A stretch of 64,000 nucleotides of DNA from Streptomyces himalayensis subsp. himalayensis. Its GTDB lineage: Bacteria; Actinomycetota; Actinomycetes; Streptomycetales; Streptomycetaceae. Shown piece by piece: positions 34,452 to 42,201 of the stretch. Position 1 is the stretch's first letter. The number at the start of each line of letters is the position of its first letter. The DNA is taken from NCBI RefSeq assembly GCF_013778455.1, contig NZ_JACEHE010000035.1, positions 1-64,000 on the forward strand. The letters run 5' to 3'. The notes below the pieces were generated by a model. That model searched no databases and was not told the origin of the DNA. It worked only from the letters and a program-made list of their open reading frames with translations. Both the position numbers and the translations under genes were made by a program.

Positions 34452-35386
34452 ATGCGTGCCGAACGGCTCCTCAGGCTGCTACTGCACCTGCAGACCCGCG
34501 GTCAGTCGACCGTGGACCAACTCGCGCAGCACCTGCAGGTCTCGCCGCGAACAGTCCAGCGCGACCTCGATGCCCTCAGCCTGGCCGGCGTACCGGTCTA
34601 CTCGGTGCGCGGCCGAGGCGGCGGCTGGGCCCTGCTACCCGACTACCGGACCCGGCTCACAGGGCTCACGCCGTCCGAGGCGATGTCGGTGTTCATCGGA
34701 GCGACCGCGCACGTGCTCGCCGATCTGGGCATCGACGCGTCGAACGACCAGGCCATGACGAAGCTGATGACCGTGCTGCCCGAGGGCGTACGGCGTGACG
34801 CCGAGTTCGCGCGTCAACGACTCCTGATCGATCACGCCGGCTGGGACGACCGCCGCGAGGCAAACCCCGCTGGCTCGACCTCTGCCGGCAGGCGATCTGG
34901 GAGGAACGGCGGATCACGATCACCTACCGGGATCCGGCCGAACCGTTCGCCGTCGCGCCGCTCGGCCTGGTCGCCAAGGCCCGCACCTGGTACCTGGCCG
35001 CGGCCCGCCCGGACGGAGAGTTGCGCACCTATCGGTTGAGCCGGATCAGCTCGGCATCCTTGACCGGCGACGGGTTCAGCCGGCCGACGGACTTCGACCT
35101 GACCCGCTACTGGGCCGAGTCCCAACGGAGCTTCCGGGCGAGCAGGCCGTCGTACCCGATCGTCCTCCGCGTGCGCGACCACGCCCTACGGCGCTTCAAA
35201 CCGACAGCCCCGATGGTCCCCGCCGACGACGACGGCTGGTGGATCGTGCACACAGATCTCGAGAACGCCCACGAGGCCTGCGCCGCCGTACTGGCCCAAG
35301 CCGGGGACGCCGTGGTCCTCGCCCCTCCGGAACTGGCGACCATGGTCCGCAGCGCCGCTCACGCGATCGCAGAATCACACCCGTGA
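34452..35386 (+). pseudogene. WYL-domain transcriptional regulator, frameshifted
   Basis: The first part (34452 to about 34860) encodes a YafY-type HTH (MRAERLLRLLLHLQTRGQSTVDQLAQHLQVSPRTVQRDLDAL) and linker in one frame. The continuation, from WLDLCRQAIWEERRITITYRDP through the WYL core LVAKARTWYLAAARPDGELRTYRLSRI to the C-terminal domain ending at 35386, is in another frame. The shift lies at 34858-34870 and is explained by loss of one base. With one base restored, a protein of about 311 residues of normal family layout results. This is either a true pseudogene or a sequencing error. It is divergent from the ABC-2 exporter, which it would be expected to regulate. Confidence 0.88.
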
Positions 35387-35548
35387 CCACACCGTGCTCA
35401 AGGCCGGCCGTGGTTACGGTCGCTGTTGAACGCCGCGTCCAGCCCTCCCGAGTGGACCCGAGGACGCCCGCCTCAGCGCCGACCGACGAGCCGCCAACTC
35501 TGCGATTTCCGGAATCCGTACCACGATCCGAGAATTCACCGAGCGGCA

Positions 35549-35578
35549 TTGCCTTTACCTCACGGTAACTCGTATTGT
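35549..35578 (+). promoter_or_regulatory. predicted promoter of the sulfatase leader peptide
   Basis: TTGCCT, an 18-base spacer (which contains TTACC-TCAC-GGTAA) and TATTGT. The leader ATG follows 7 bases later, so a leaderless transcript is predicted. Confidence 0.5.
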
Positions 35579-35585
35579 CGGGGCC

Positions 35586-35672
35586 ATGGCAGCACGAGAC
35601 ACTCTCGTCGGCCGCCGCCACGTCAATTTCGGTCGACTGGCCAGCGGTCTCTGTACAGCCGACTCGGCGTGA
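35586..35672 (+). CDS. leader peptide upstream of the sulfatase gene
   Basis: This is a 28-residue ORF whose core GRRHVNFGRLASGLC aligns with the other five leader peptides of the window. It has only one Cys codon after the core, so it is the weakest member by Cys content but not by core. It lies 412 bases before the secreted sulfatase gene on the same strand. A cysteine-sensing role for the sulfatase-maturase operon is inferred. Confidence 0.75.
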   Translation: MAARDTLVGRRHVNFGRLASGLCTADSA

Positions 35673-35904
35673 CAGCCTCGGCCGACTGCCGTCCGACCAA
35701 GCGGTAATCCGGCACCTGAACGCCATATCGCCACCGGATCGTCCGGTGCTTCCTCATGCCCTCACCTGCGTCGTCTGCAGGCCTGTTGAGCAGGCCGGCA
35801 CAGGCGTCGGCAAGCAGCTGCCGCTCCGGGGGAAGCGCGGCGGGGGCGCCCAGGAGACCGGCACACCGGATCCGGATTCTTCTCGAGTATTTCCGTCGAT
35901 GCTC

Positions 35905-35979
35905 CGTATTCGCATGCGCAGACACCGTTCGTATTCGCATGCGCAGGCACCGTTCGTATTCGCATACGCAGGCATAGTT
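35905..35979. repeat. three tandem 25-bp repeats upstream of the sulfatase
   Basis: Units starting CGTATTCGCATGCGCAG occur at 35905-35929, 35930-35954 and 35955-35979; the third has a few changes (CGCATACGCAGGCATAG). The first two contain the palindrome CGCATGCG. They lie between the leader peptide and the sulfatase start in a 412-base stretch with no gene, so they may be repeated protein sites or part of the leader RNA. Confidence 0.85.
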
Positions 35980-36084
35980 ACGCGTTTCCGATACAGGCCT
36001 GCGCCGAATTTCGGAGTATTTCCATTCACGGCACCCCTGTGTCCACTTCGCGATACGCAGGGCGCCAAAACAGGAGTGAAATCG

Positions 36085-37488
36085 ATGAGTCATTCGAGCC
36101 AACCGCAGGTCGGGCGGCGTAATTTCCTCGCGGGTGCCGCCGCGGTGGCCGCCTCCGCGGCCGTCCCCGGTGTCGCCGGGCTCGCGGCCGCCAATACGGC
36201 GGCAGCAGCCAGCCGTCCGAACATCCTGCTCATCGTCACCGACGATCAGCCGAAGAACACCGAATGGGCCCTGCAGAAGACCACCGCATGGCTGGCCGAT
36301 CAGGGCGTGAAGTTCACCAACGGCCACGTCACCACACCGCTGTGCGCGCCCTCACGGTCGTCCGTCTTCTCGGGCCGCTACGCCCACAACCACGGTGTCC
36401 GCAACAACCAGGCCTCGTACAGCCTGGACCAGAGCACCACCGTTCAGCGCTACCTGAAGCAGGCGGGCTACCGCACCGGCCTGTTCGGCAAGTACCTCAA
36501 CTCCTGGACGCTGTCCCAGAACCCGCCGCACTTCGAGGAGTTCGCGCTGCTGCAGCCGGGCTACGTCGACGCCCAGTGGAACGTCAACGGCACCGTTCAG
36601 ACGATCAACGGCTACACCACCAACATCATCAAGAACCGGACCCTGAACTTCATCGACAAGGCCGCCACTGATTCCCGTCCCTGGTTCGCGTACGTCACGC
36701 CGTACGCCTCGCACGGCCCCCGTACGCCGGAGGCCAAGTACGCGGGCACGGCCGTGCCGGACTGGAACGGACGGCCCTCCGTGCCCGAGAACAACCGGGA
36801 CGACAAGCCGGCGTACATCAGGAACGCGACCGGGACGCTGGCAGACGGCAAGACGATCCGCGCGGAGCAGTTGCGGACCCTGCTGTCGGTCGACGACGCG
36901 GTGCAGGCGTTCAAGGACAAGCTCCAGGCGCTCGGCCAGCTGGACAACACTCTCGTCATCTACATCGGTGACAACGGCTTCAGCTGGGCCGATCATGGCT
37001 GGACCAAGAAGTCGGTGCCCTACCGCCCGGCCCACGAGGTGCCGTTCTACCTGTCCTGGCCGGCCGGCGGCCTGGGCGCCGGGACCACCGACAACCGCAT
37101 CGTCGCCAACATCGACATCGCCCCCACCATCCTCGACGCGGCCGGAATCACCCCGACCCACTCGGTGGACGGCAAGTCGCTGTTGTCCGGCTTCAACCGC
37201 GACCACCTGCTGGTGGAGTGGTGGGAGCAGGGCACCAACGCGGGCGGTCCGCCCACCTGGGCCTCATACGTCGCCAAGGACAAGCAGTACACCGAGTACT
37301 ACGACCTCACCACCGACACCAACGGCAAGGTGACCGGCACCGGGCAGGTCAAGTTCCGGGAGTACTACGACCTCGCGGGCGACCCGTACCAGCTCACCAA
37401 CAAACTGTACCAGGCGACGCCGAGCGACGAGCAGAACCTGGGCATCCCCGCGCTGGCCGCCCAGCTCGCGGCCGACCGCACCAGCTAG
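36085..37488 (+). CDS. secreted type I sulfatase
   Basis: This is a 467-residue protein with a Tat signal (GRRNFLAGAAAVAASAAVPG). The mature part is an alkaline-phosphatase-fold sulfatase: RPNILLIVTDDQ with the metal Asp pair (about 52-54), and CAPSR with Cys87 as the residue to be oxidised to formylglycine. GLFGKYLNSW and YIGDNGFSWADHGWTKKS hold other active-site residues. It should release sulfate from organic sulfate esters outside the cell. Its maturase is encoded 86 bases downstream. ATG follows CAGGAG. The upstream leader peptide places it in the sulfur-starvation set. Confidence 0.9.
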   Translation: MSHSSQPQVGRRNFLAGAAAVAASAAVPGVAGLAAANTAAAASRPNILLIVTDDQPKNTEWALQKTTAWLADQGVKFTNGHVTTPLCAPSRSSVFSGRYAHNHGVRNNQASYSLDQSTTVQRYLKQAGYRTGLFGKYLNSWTLSQNPPHFEEFALLQPGYVDAQWNVNGTVQTINGYTTNIIKNRTLNFIDKAATDSRPWFAYVTPYASHGPRTPEAKYAGTAVPDWNGRPSVPENNRDDKPAYIRNATGTLADGKTIRAEQLRTLLSVDDAVQAFKDKLQALGQLDNTLVIYIGDNGFSWADHGWTKKSVPYRPAHEVPFYLSWPAGGLGAGTTDNRIVANIDIAPTILDAAGITPTHSVDGKSLLSGFNRDHLLVEWWEQGTNAGGPPTWASYVAKDKQYTEYYDLTTDTNGKVTGTGQVKFREYYDLAGDPYQLTNKLYQATPSDEQNLGIPALAAQLAADRTS

Positions 37489-37525
37489 TCACCGGCTAGT
37501 CACCAGCTGGTCGACACACCGTCCG

Positions 37526-37553
37526 CCGCCCGCCCGGGCAACCGGGCGGGCGG
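37526..37553 (+). terminator. 12-bp perfect hairpin between sulfatase and maturase genes
   Basis: CCGCCCGCCCGG-GCAA-CCGGGCGGGCGG is a perfect 12-bp stem with a GCAA tetraloop, 37 bases after the sulfatase stop and 21 before the next ATG. It may terminate part of the transcripts so that less maturase than sulfatase is made, or stabilise the upstream message. Confidence 0.7.
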
Positions 37554-37574
37554 CCCGATCCCTCAGGGAACGCC

Positions 37575-38537
37575 ATGCCCTCCTGCTGCACCCCCGGCCA
37601 CGGCCACGACCTGGTCGCTCTCACGATCACCCGGCCCCCTGCCCACGTCCGGAGTCCGGCAGCGCTCAGGGCCGAGAAGCAGCTCCTCAGTCTCTCCGGC
37701 GGCCGCTTCCTCATGGGCACCGACGTCCCGGACGGTTTTCCGGCGGACGGCGAGGGTCCGGTCCGGGAGGTGACTGTCGGGGCCTTCCGTATCGCGCCGA
37801 CGACCGTGACGAACGCCCAGTTCGCCTCCTTCGTGAAGGACACGGGCTACGTCACGGAGGCGGAGGAATTCGGCTTCTCGTATGTCGTCGACGCCTTCCT
37901 CCCCGACCACGTGGCGAGGGCGTCGCAGGCCGTACCAGGAACTCCCTGGTGGCGAGCGGTGTCCGGCGCGAGCTGGCGCCGGCCGACAGGCCCCGGCTCG
38001 TCGTTCGCGGACCGGCAGAACCATCCCGTGGTCCATGTCTCCTGGAACGACGCACAGGCCTACTGCGTCTGGTCCGGGACCCGGCTGCCGACAGAGGCCG
38101 AGTGGGAGTACGCGGCCCGCGGCGGACTCGAGCAGGCCCGCTACCCCTGGGGTAACCAACTGGCCCCCGGTGGACGGGACATGTGCAACATCTGGCAGGG
38201 CGAATTCCCTGTCCGCAACACCGGGCCGCACGCCCGGACGGGCACGGCACCGGCCAAGTCGTACCGGCCCAACGGCTACGGCCTGTACAACACGGTGGGC
38301 AACGTCTGGGAATGGTGCGCCGACTGGTTCAGCCCCGACTTCCACCGGACCGGACCGCGCCAGGATCCGGTCGGCCCGGACACCGGCACCGCCCGCGTCA
38401 TGCGCGGCGGCTCCCACATGTGCCACGACTCCTACTGCAACCGCTACCGCGTCGCCGCCCGCAGCTCCAACACGCCCGACAGCTCGACCGGCAACATCGG
38501 GTTCCGTGTGGCAGCGGACGCGGGGGACGGCCGCTGA
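37575..38537 (+). CDS. formylglycine-generating enzyme (sulfatase maturase)
   Basis: This is a 320-residue FGE/SUMF1-family protein. Typical blocks are GGRFLMGTDVPDGFPADGEGPVREVTVGAFRIAPTTVTNAQFASFV, HPVVHVSWNDAQAYCVWSGTRLPTEAEWEYAARGG, GNVWEWCADWFSP and MRGGSHMCHDSYCNRYRVAARSSNTPDSSTGNIGFRV. The Cys pair in CHDSYC matches the copper-binding active-site pair of aerobic FGEs. It oxidises the Cys of CxPxR in the sulfatase to formylglycine before export. It has no signal peptide, so it acts in the cytoplasm, which fits a Tat-exported, folded substrate. Confidence 0.93.
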   Translation: MPSCCTPGHGHDLVALTITRPPAHVRSPAALRAEKQLLSLSGGRFLMGTDVPDGFPADGEGPVREVTVGAFRIAPTTVTNAQFASFVKDTGYVTEAEEFGFSYVVDAFLPDHVARASQAVPGTPWWRAVSGASWRRPTGPGSSFADRQNHPVVHVSWNDAQAYCVWSGTRLPTEAEWEYAARGGLEQARYPWGNQLAPGGRDMCNIWQGEFPVRNTGPHARTGTAPAKSYRPNGYGLYNTVGNVWEWCADWFSPDFHRTGPRQDPVGPDTGTARVMRGGSHMCHDSYCNRYRVAARSSNTPDSSTGNIGFRVAADAGDGR

Positions 38538-38562
38538 AGCCCGTCGCCCGCGCCGACACCGC

Positions 38563-39690
38563 TCACCGCCGTCGCCACTCCTCCGCGAGCAGCTCGTACG
38601 ACCGCACCCGGTCGGCGTGGTCGTGCGTGATGGTGGTGACGAGCAGCTCGTCGGCGCCGGTGGCTTCCTGGAGGCGTTCGAGGTGGTCGGCGACGCGCGC
38701 AGGAGACCCGACGAACTGGGTGTCGATGCGGTCCTGGACGAGGGCCCTGTCCTTGTCGGTCCAGGCGTGGGCGCGGGCCTCCTCCGGCGTGGGGAACTCG
38801 ATGGCGCCCTCGGCGGTGCGGATGCTGCGGACCCAGGGACCGTAGCCGGCGGCGAGTTCGCGGGCGGTCTCGTCGTCCTCGGCGACGACGACGTCGGCGG
38901 AGACACTGACGTACGGCTTGTCGAGGACGTCGGACGGCTGGAACGCGGCGCGGTAGCCCTCCACCGCCTCCAGCACCGTGGCCGGACTGACGTGGTAGTT
39001 CGCGGCGAACCGCAGGCCGTTGCGGCCCGCGACCTGCGCGCTCTCACCGCCGCTGCTGCCCAGGATCCACACTTCGACGTCGGCGCCCTCACCCGGCACC
39101 GCGCGCGCCTCGATGCCGTCGGGCGACCGGTAGGTGCCCGCCAGCAGCGCGAGAATGTCGTCGATCTGCTCGCCGTACTCCTGCGACTCGGCGCCCGGCA
39201 GCTGGAGCAGCTTGCGCTGGAGGGCGAGCCGGGGTGAGCCGAGCAGGTGCTCGAATGAGAACTTCGGCGGGATCCTCAGCCCGTTGGGGGCGCGCCCGTC
39301 GACGACCGGTGTCGTGGTCGTCAGCGGGGTGGCCGACTGCCCGGGCGGACGGCCGCCTGAGCGGCCGAGGCCCAGGTCGAGGCGCCCGGGATGCAGCGCG
39401 TCGATCAGGCCGAACTCCTCGACGGTGGACAAGGCGGTGCGGTGACCGAGCTGCACGGCACCCGAGCCGAGCCGGATCGTCGACGTCGCGGAGGCGGTCA
39501 GGGCCAGGAGGACGGCGGGCGAGGTGCCGGCCACGCCCGGGTTGAGGTGGTGTTCGGCGAACCAGTAGCGGGCGTATCCGAACCGCTCTGTCTGCTGGGC
39601 CAGATCGATGGAGTTGCGCAGCGCCTCGGTGGCGGTGGAGCCGGACGATATCGGGACGAGATCGAGGACCCCGAGGGGGATGCTGGACAC
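38563..39690 (-). CDS. LLM-class flavin-dependent oxidoreductase, MsnO8-like
   Basis: This is a 375-residue luciferase-like protein of the compact group (LGVLDLVPISSGSTATEALRNSIDLAQQTERFGYARYWFAEHHLNPGVAGTSPAVLLALTASATSTIRLGSGAVQLGH). GLIDALHPGRLDLGLGRSGG and WILGSSGGESAQVAGRNGLRFAANYH are also present. GTG 39690 follows GAGGAG. It is the last gene of a four-gene LLM operon. Its substrate is not known; an organosulfur compound is inferred from the operon. Confidence 0.85.
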   Translation of the reverse strand: MSSIPLGVLDLVPISSGSTATEALRNSIDLAQQTERFGYARYWFAEHHLNPGVAGTSPAVLLALTASATSTIRLGSGAVQLGHRTALSTVEEFGLIDALHPGRLDLGLGRSGGRPPGQSATPLTTTTPVVDGRAPNGLRIPPKFSFEHLLGSPRLALQRKLLQLPGAESQEYGEQIDDILALLAGTYRSPDGIEARAVPGEGADVEVWILGSSGGESAQVAGRNGLRFAANYHVSPATVLEAVEGYRAAFQPSDVLDKPYVSVSADVVVAEDDETARELAAGYGPWVRSIRTAEGAIEFPTPEEARAHAWTDKDRALVQDRIDTQFVGSPARVADHLERLQEATGADELLVTTITHDHADRVRSYELLAEEWRRR

Positions 39691-39704
39691 GGGCGGGGTT
39701 CTCC

Positions 39705-40808
39705 TCAGTGGGCGGTTGGGAGGAAGACGGGCTCCAAGGCCGGTTGCGGCTCGGCGAACACCGGGCCCCAGGCGAACGGCGGGTCGGGGATCTCGCGCCG
39801 GAGCACGGGCGCGACGTCGGATTGGAAGAGCTCCAGCGAGGCCCGGTGCTGGGCATCGGTCAGACCGCCGGCGTCCGCGTGCAGGTGCAGCACCGTGTGC
39901 CCGAACAGCTCGTGGTAGCGGTGCACCTTTTCGATCACTTGCTGAGGGCTGCCGATCAGCGCGGAGCTGCGCTCCACGAAGTCCTCCAGGGTCGGGAACA
40001 CCGGCTCGACGCCGAGCCGCTTCTGGAAGGCGAGATAGCCCTCGAACACCGGCTGGTACGCGGCGATCGCCTCCTGCGAGGTACGGGCCACATGGAGTCC
40101 CGCCGTGCCTGCCCCCACCGCGATGCCGGCCGGGTCGTGGCCGTAGTGCTCCCACCGCTCCCGGTAGTAGCGGATCAGTTCGGCGTACGGCTCGATGGGG
40201 TTGGTGACGTTCGCCGAGAAGAGCGGGTCGCCGTAGCGGGCGGCCAGGTCGACGGACTCCCGGCTCGTCGCGCTGCCGTGCCACACCCGGATGGGCTGCT
40301 GGAACGGCCTCGGCCACACCTCGGCATCGGCCAGCTCGGGGCGGAAGCGCGGCGAGGCCGTCACCTTGTCCTCGCGCCAGATGCGGCGGAACAGCTCATA
40401 GCTCTCGGCGTTGCGGTCCCACTGGTCCTCGGGCGTGACATGGAACAGCTCGCGCTGGGCTTCACCGTTGCCCTTGCCGATGATCAACTCGAGCCGCCCG
40501 CCGGACAGATGGTCCAGGGTCGCGTAGTCCTCGTACGCGCGCACCGGGTCGAGCAGGCTGAGCGTGGTGACGGCGGTGAACAGGCGTATGCGGGAGGTGA
40601 GCGCGGCGATGTGGCTGAGCACGACCGGCGGCGAGGAGGAGATGAACGGCCGCTCGTGCCGCTCCCCCACGCCGAAGCCGTCGAAGCCCAGCTCCTCGGC
40701 CAGCAGGGCGTTGTCGACCACCTCGCGGAAGCGCTCGTTGGTCGGCTTCTGGACGCCGGTCACCGGGTGCGGGGCGTGGATGATGAGGGTGATCGCGAGG
40801 AACTTCAT
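39705..40808 (-). CDS. LLM-class flavin-dependent oxidoreductase, luciferase-like
   Basis: This is a 367-residue luciferase-family protein (MKFLAITLIIHAPHPVTG, AEELGFDGFGVGERHERPFISSSPPVVLSHIAALTSRIRLFTAVTTLSLLDPVRAYEDYATLDHLSGGRLELIIGKGN). It lies 14 bases upstream of the next LLM gene and overlaps the preceding one by 4 bases, so it belongs to one transcript behind the leader peptide at 43517-43633. FMNH2 must come from a separate reductase such as SsuE. Substrate unknown. Confidence 0.85.
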   Translation of the reverse strand: MKFLAITLIIHAPHPVTGVQKPTNERFREVVDNALLAEELGFDGFGVGERHERPFISSSPPVVLSHIAALTSRIRLFTAVTTLSLLDPVRAYEDYATLDHLSGGRLELIIGKGNGEAQRELFHVTPEDQWDRNAESYELFRRIWREDKVTASPRFRPELADAEVWPRPFQQPIRVWHGSATSRESVDLAARYGDPLFSANVTNPIEPYAELIRYYRERWEHYGHDPAGIAVGAGTAGLHVARTSQEAIAAYQPVFEGYLAFQKRLGVEPVFPTLEDFVERSSALIGSPQQVIEKVHRYHELFGHTVLHLHADAGGLTDAQHRASLELFQSDVAPVLRREIPDPPFAWGPVFAEPQPALEPVFLPTAH

Positions 40809-42181
40809 GACGCCGCCCGCTCCCGCGGCGCGTCGGCGTCGGGGTGGGCCAGGCCGAGGTGGTCGCGCAGGGTCGTGCCCTCGTACTCCGTGCGGAACAC
40901 GCCGCGCTCCTGCAGCAGCGGGACGACCTTGTCGGCGAAGACGTCGAGGCCGCCGGGGGTGATGTGCGGGACGAGGATGAAGCCGTCGCTGGCGTCAGCC
41001 TGCACGAAGTCGTTGATCGTCTTGGCGACGGTGGCAGGGGAGCCCACGAACGCCTGGCGGTTGCCGGTCTCGATGACCAGGTCGCGGATCGACCACTTGT
41101 TGGCGGCCGCGAGCTCCCGCCATTCGCGGGCGATGGCCAGCGGGTCGCGGTACATCCGCACCTGGGCGCGGCCGCGGGCGATGGTGTGCTCGCCGAGGTC
41201 CGGGTCGATGTCGGGGAGCGGGCCGTCCGGGTCGTACGCGGACAGGTCGCGGTTCCAGACGAACTCCAGGTGCTTGATCGCGGTGGCGCCACTGACCTGC
41301 TGGCGGCGTACCTCGCGGGCCAGCTCCTCCGCCTCCGTGTCCGTGTCACCGAGGACGAAGGTCGCGGCGGGCAGGATCAGCAGCTGGTCGTGGGTGCGGC
41401 CGTACTTGGCGAGGCGGCCCTTGACGTCCGTGTAGAACTCCTGTCCCGCCTTGAGGGTGCTGTACCGGCTGAAGATCGCGTCGGCGTCGGATGCGGCGAA
41501 CTCCCGTCCCTCGTCGGAGTCGCCCGCCTGGAAGACCACCGGGCGGCCTTGCGGACTCCGTGGAACGTTGAACTGGCCCTCGATGTCGAAGTGTTGCCCC
41601 TTGTGCACGAAGGCACCGGACTTCGCGTCCCTCAGGAAGGTGCCGGTCCCCTGGTCGGCGACGATCTCGTCGCCGCGCCACGAGTCGAACAGTTCGTTCG
41701 CGGTGGCCAGGAACTCCTTGGCCCGCGAGTACCGCTCCTCCTGCGGCAGGAAGCCGCCGCGGCGGAAGTTCTCGCCGGTGAAGGCGTCCCAGGAGGTGAC
41801 GACGTTCCAGGCGGCGCGTCCGCCCGAGAGGTGGTCGAGACTGGCGAACTGGCGTGCCACCTCGTAGGGCTCGTTGAAGGTGGAGTTGATGGTGCCGGTC
41901 AGGCCGAGGTGTTCGGTGACGGCGGCGAGGGCGGTCAGGACGGTGAAGGTGTCGGGGCGCCCCACCACGTCCAGGTCGTAGATCTTCCCGCCCTGTTCGC
42001 GCAGCCGCAGCCCCTCGGCGAGGAACAGGAAGTCGAACTTGGCGCGTTCGGCGGTTTGCGCGAAGTGCGCGAACGAGCTGAACTCGATGTGGCTGCCGGC
42101 CTCGGGGTCGCTCCACACGGTGGTGTTGTTGACGCCGGGGAAGTGGGCGGCCAGATGGATCTGCTTCAGCGGCTTGCTCAT
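40805..42181 (-). CDS. NtaA/DszA-type FMN-dependent monooxygenase
   Basis: This is a 458-residue protein of the NtaA/SnaA/DszA/SoxA branch of LLM monooxygenases (IHLAAHFPGVNNTTVWSDPEAGSHIEFSSFAHFAQTAERAKFDFLFLAEGLRLREQ, INSTFNEPYEVARQFASLDHLSGGRAAWNVVTSWDAFTGENFRRGG, VFQAGDSDEGREFAASDADAIFS). Members act on nitrilotriacetate, EDTA or dibenzothiophene sulfone. In this operon a C-S cleaving role on an organosulfur compound is more likely, but it is not proved. Confidence 0.88.
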   Translation of the reverse strand: MSKPLKQIHLAAHFPGVNNTTVWSDPEAGSHIEFSSFAHFAQTAERAKFDFLFLAEGLRLREQGGKIYDLDVVGRPDTFTVLTALAAVTEHLGLTGTINSTFNEPYEVARQFASLDHLSGGRAAWNVVTSWDAFTGENFRRGGFLPQEERYSRAKEFLATANELFDSWRGDEIVADQGTGTFLRDAKSGAFVHKGQHFDIEGQFNVPRSPQGRPVVFQAGDSDEGREFAASDADAIFSRYSTLKAGQEFYTDVKGRLAKYGRTHDQLLILPAATFVLGDTDTEAEELAREVRRQQVSGATAIKHLEFVWNRDLSAYDPDGPLPDIDPDLGEHTIARGRAQVRMYRDPLAIAREWRELAAANKWSIRDLVIETGNRQAFVGSPATVAKTINDFVQADASDGFILVPHITPGGLDVFADKVVPLLQERGVFRTEYEGTTLRDHLGLAHPDADAPRERAAS

Positions 42182-42201
42182 GGTCGTACGGTCCCTCCGG
42201 C

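Noticed and set aside
35905..35979. Second possible CRISPR-like array
   Set aside because: Units are contiguous, only three copies, no spacers; it is a tandem repeat.
35575..36084. N-terminal extension of the sulfatase through an open upstream frame
   Set aside because: The extension would read through the leader peptide region and tandem repeats in another frame and put 170 odd residues before a clear Tat signal; the ATG at 36085 has a ribosome site.
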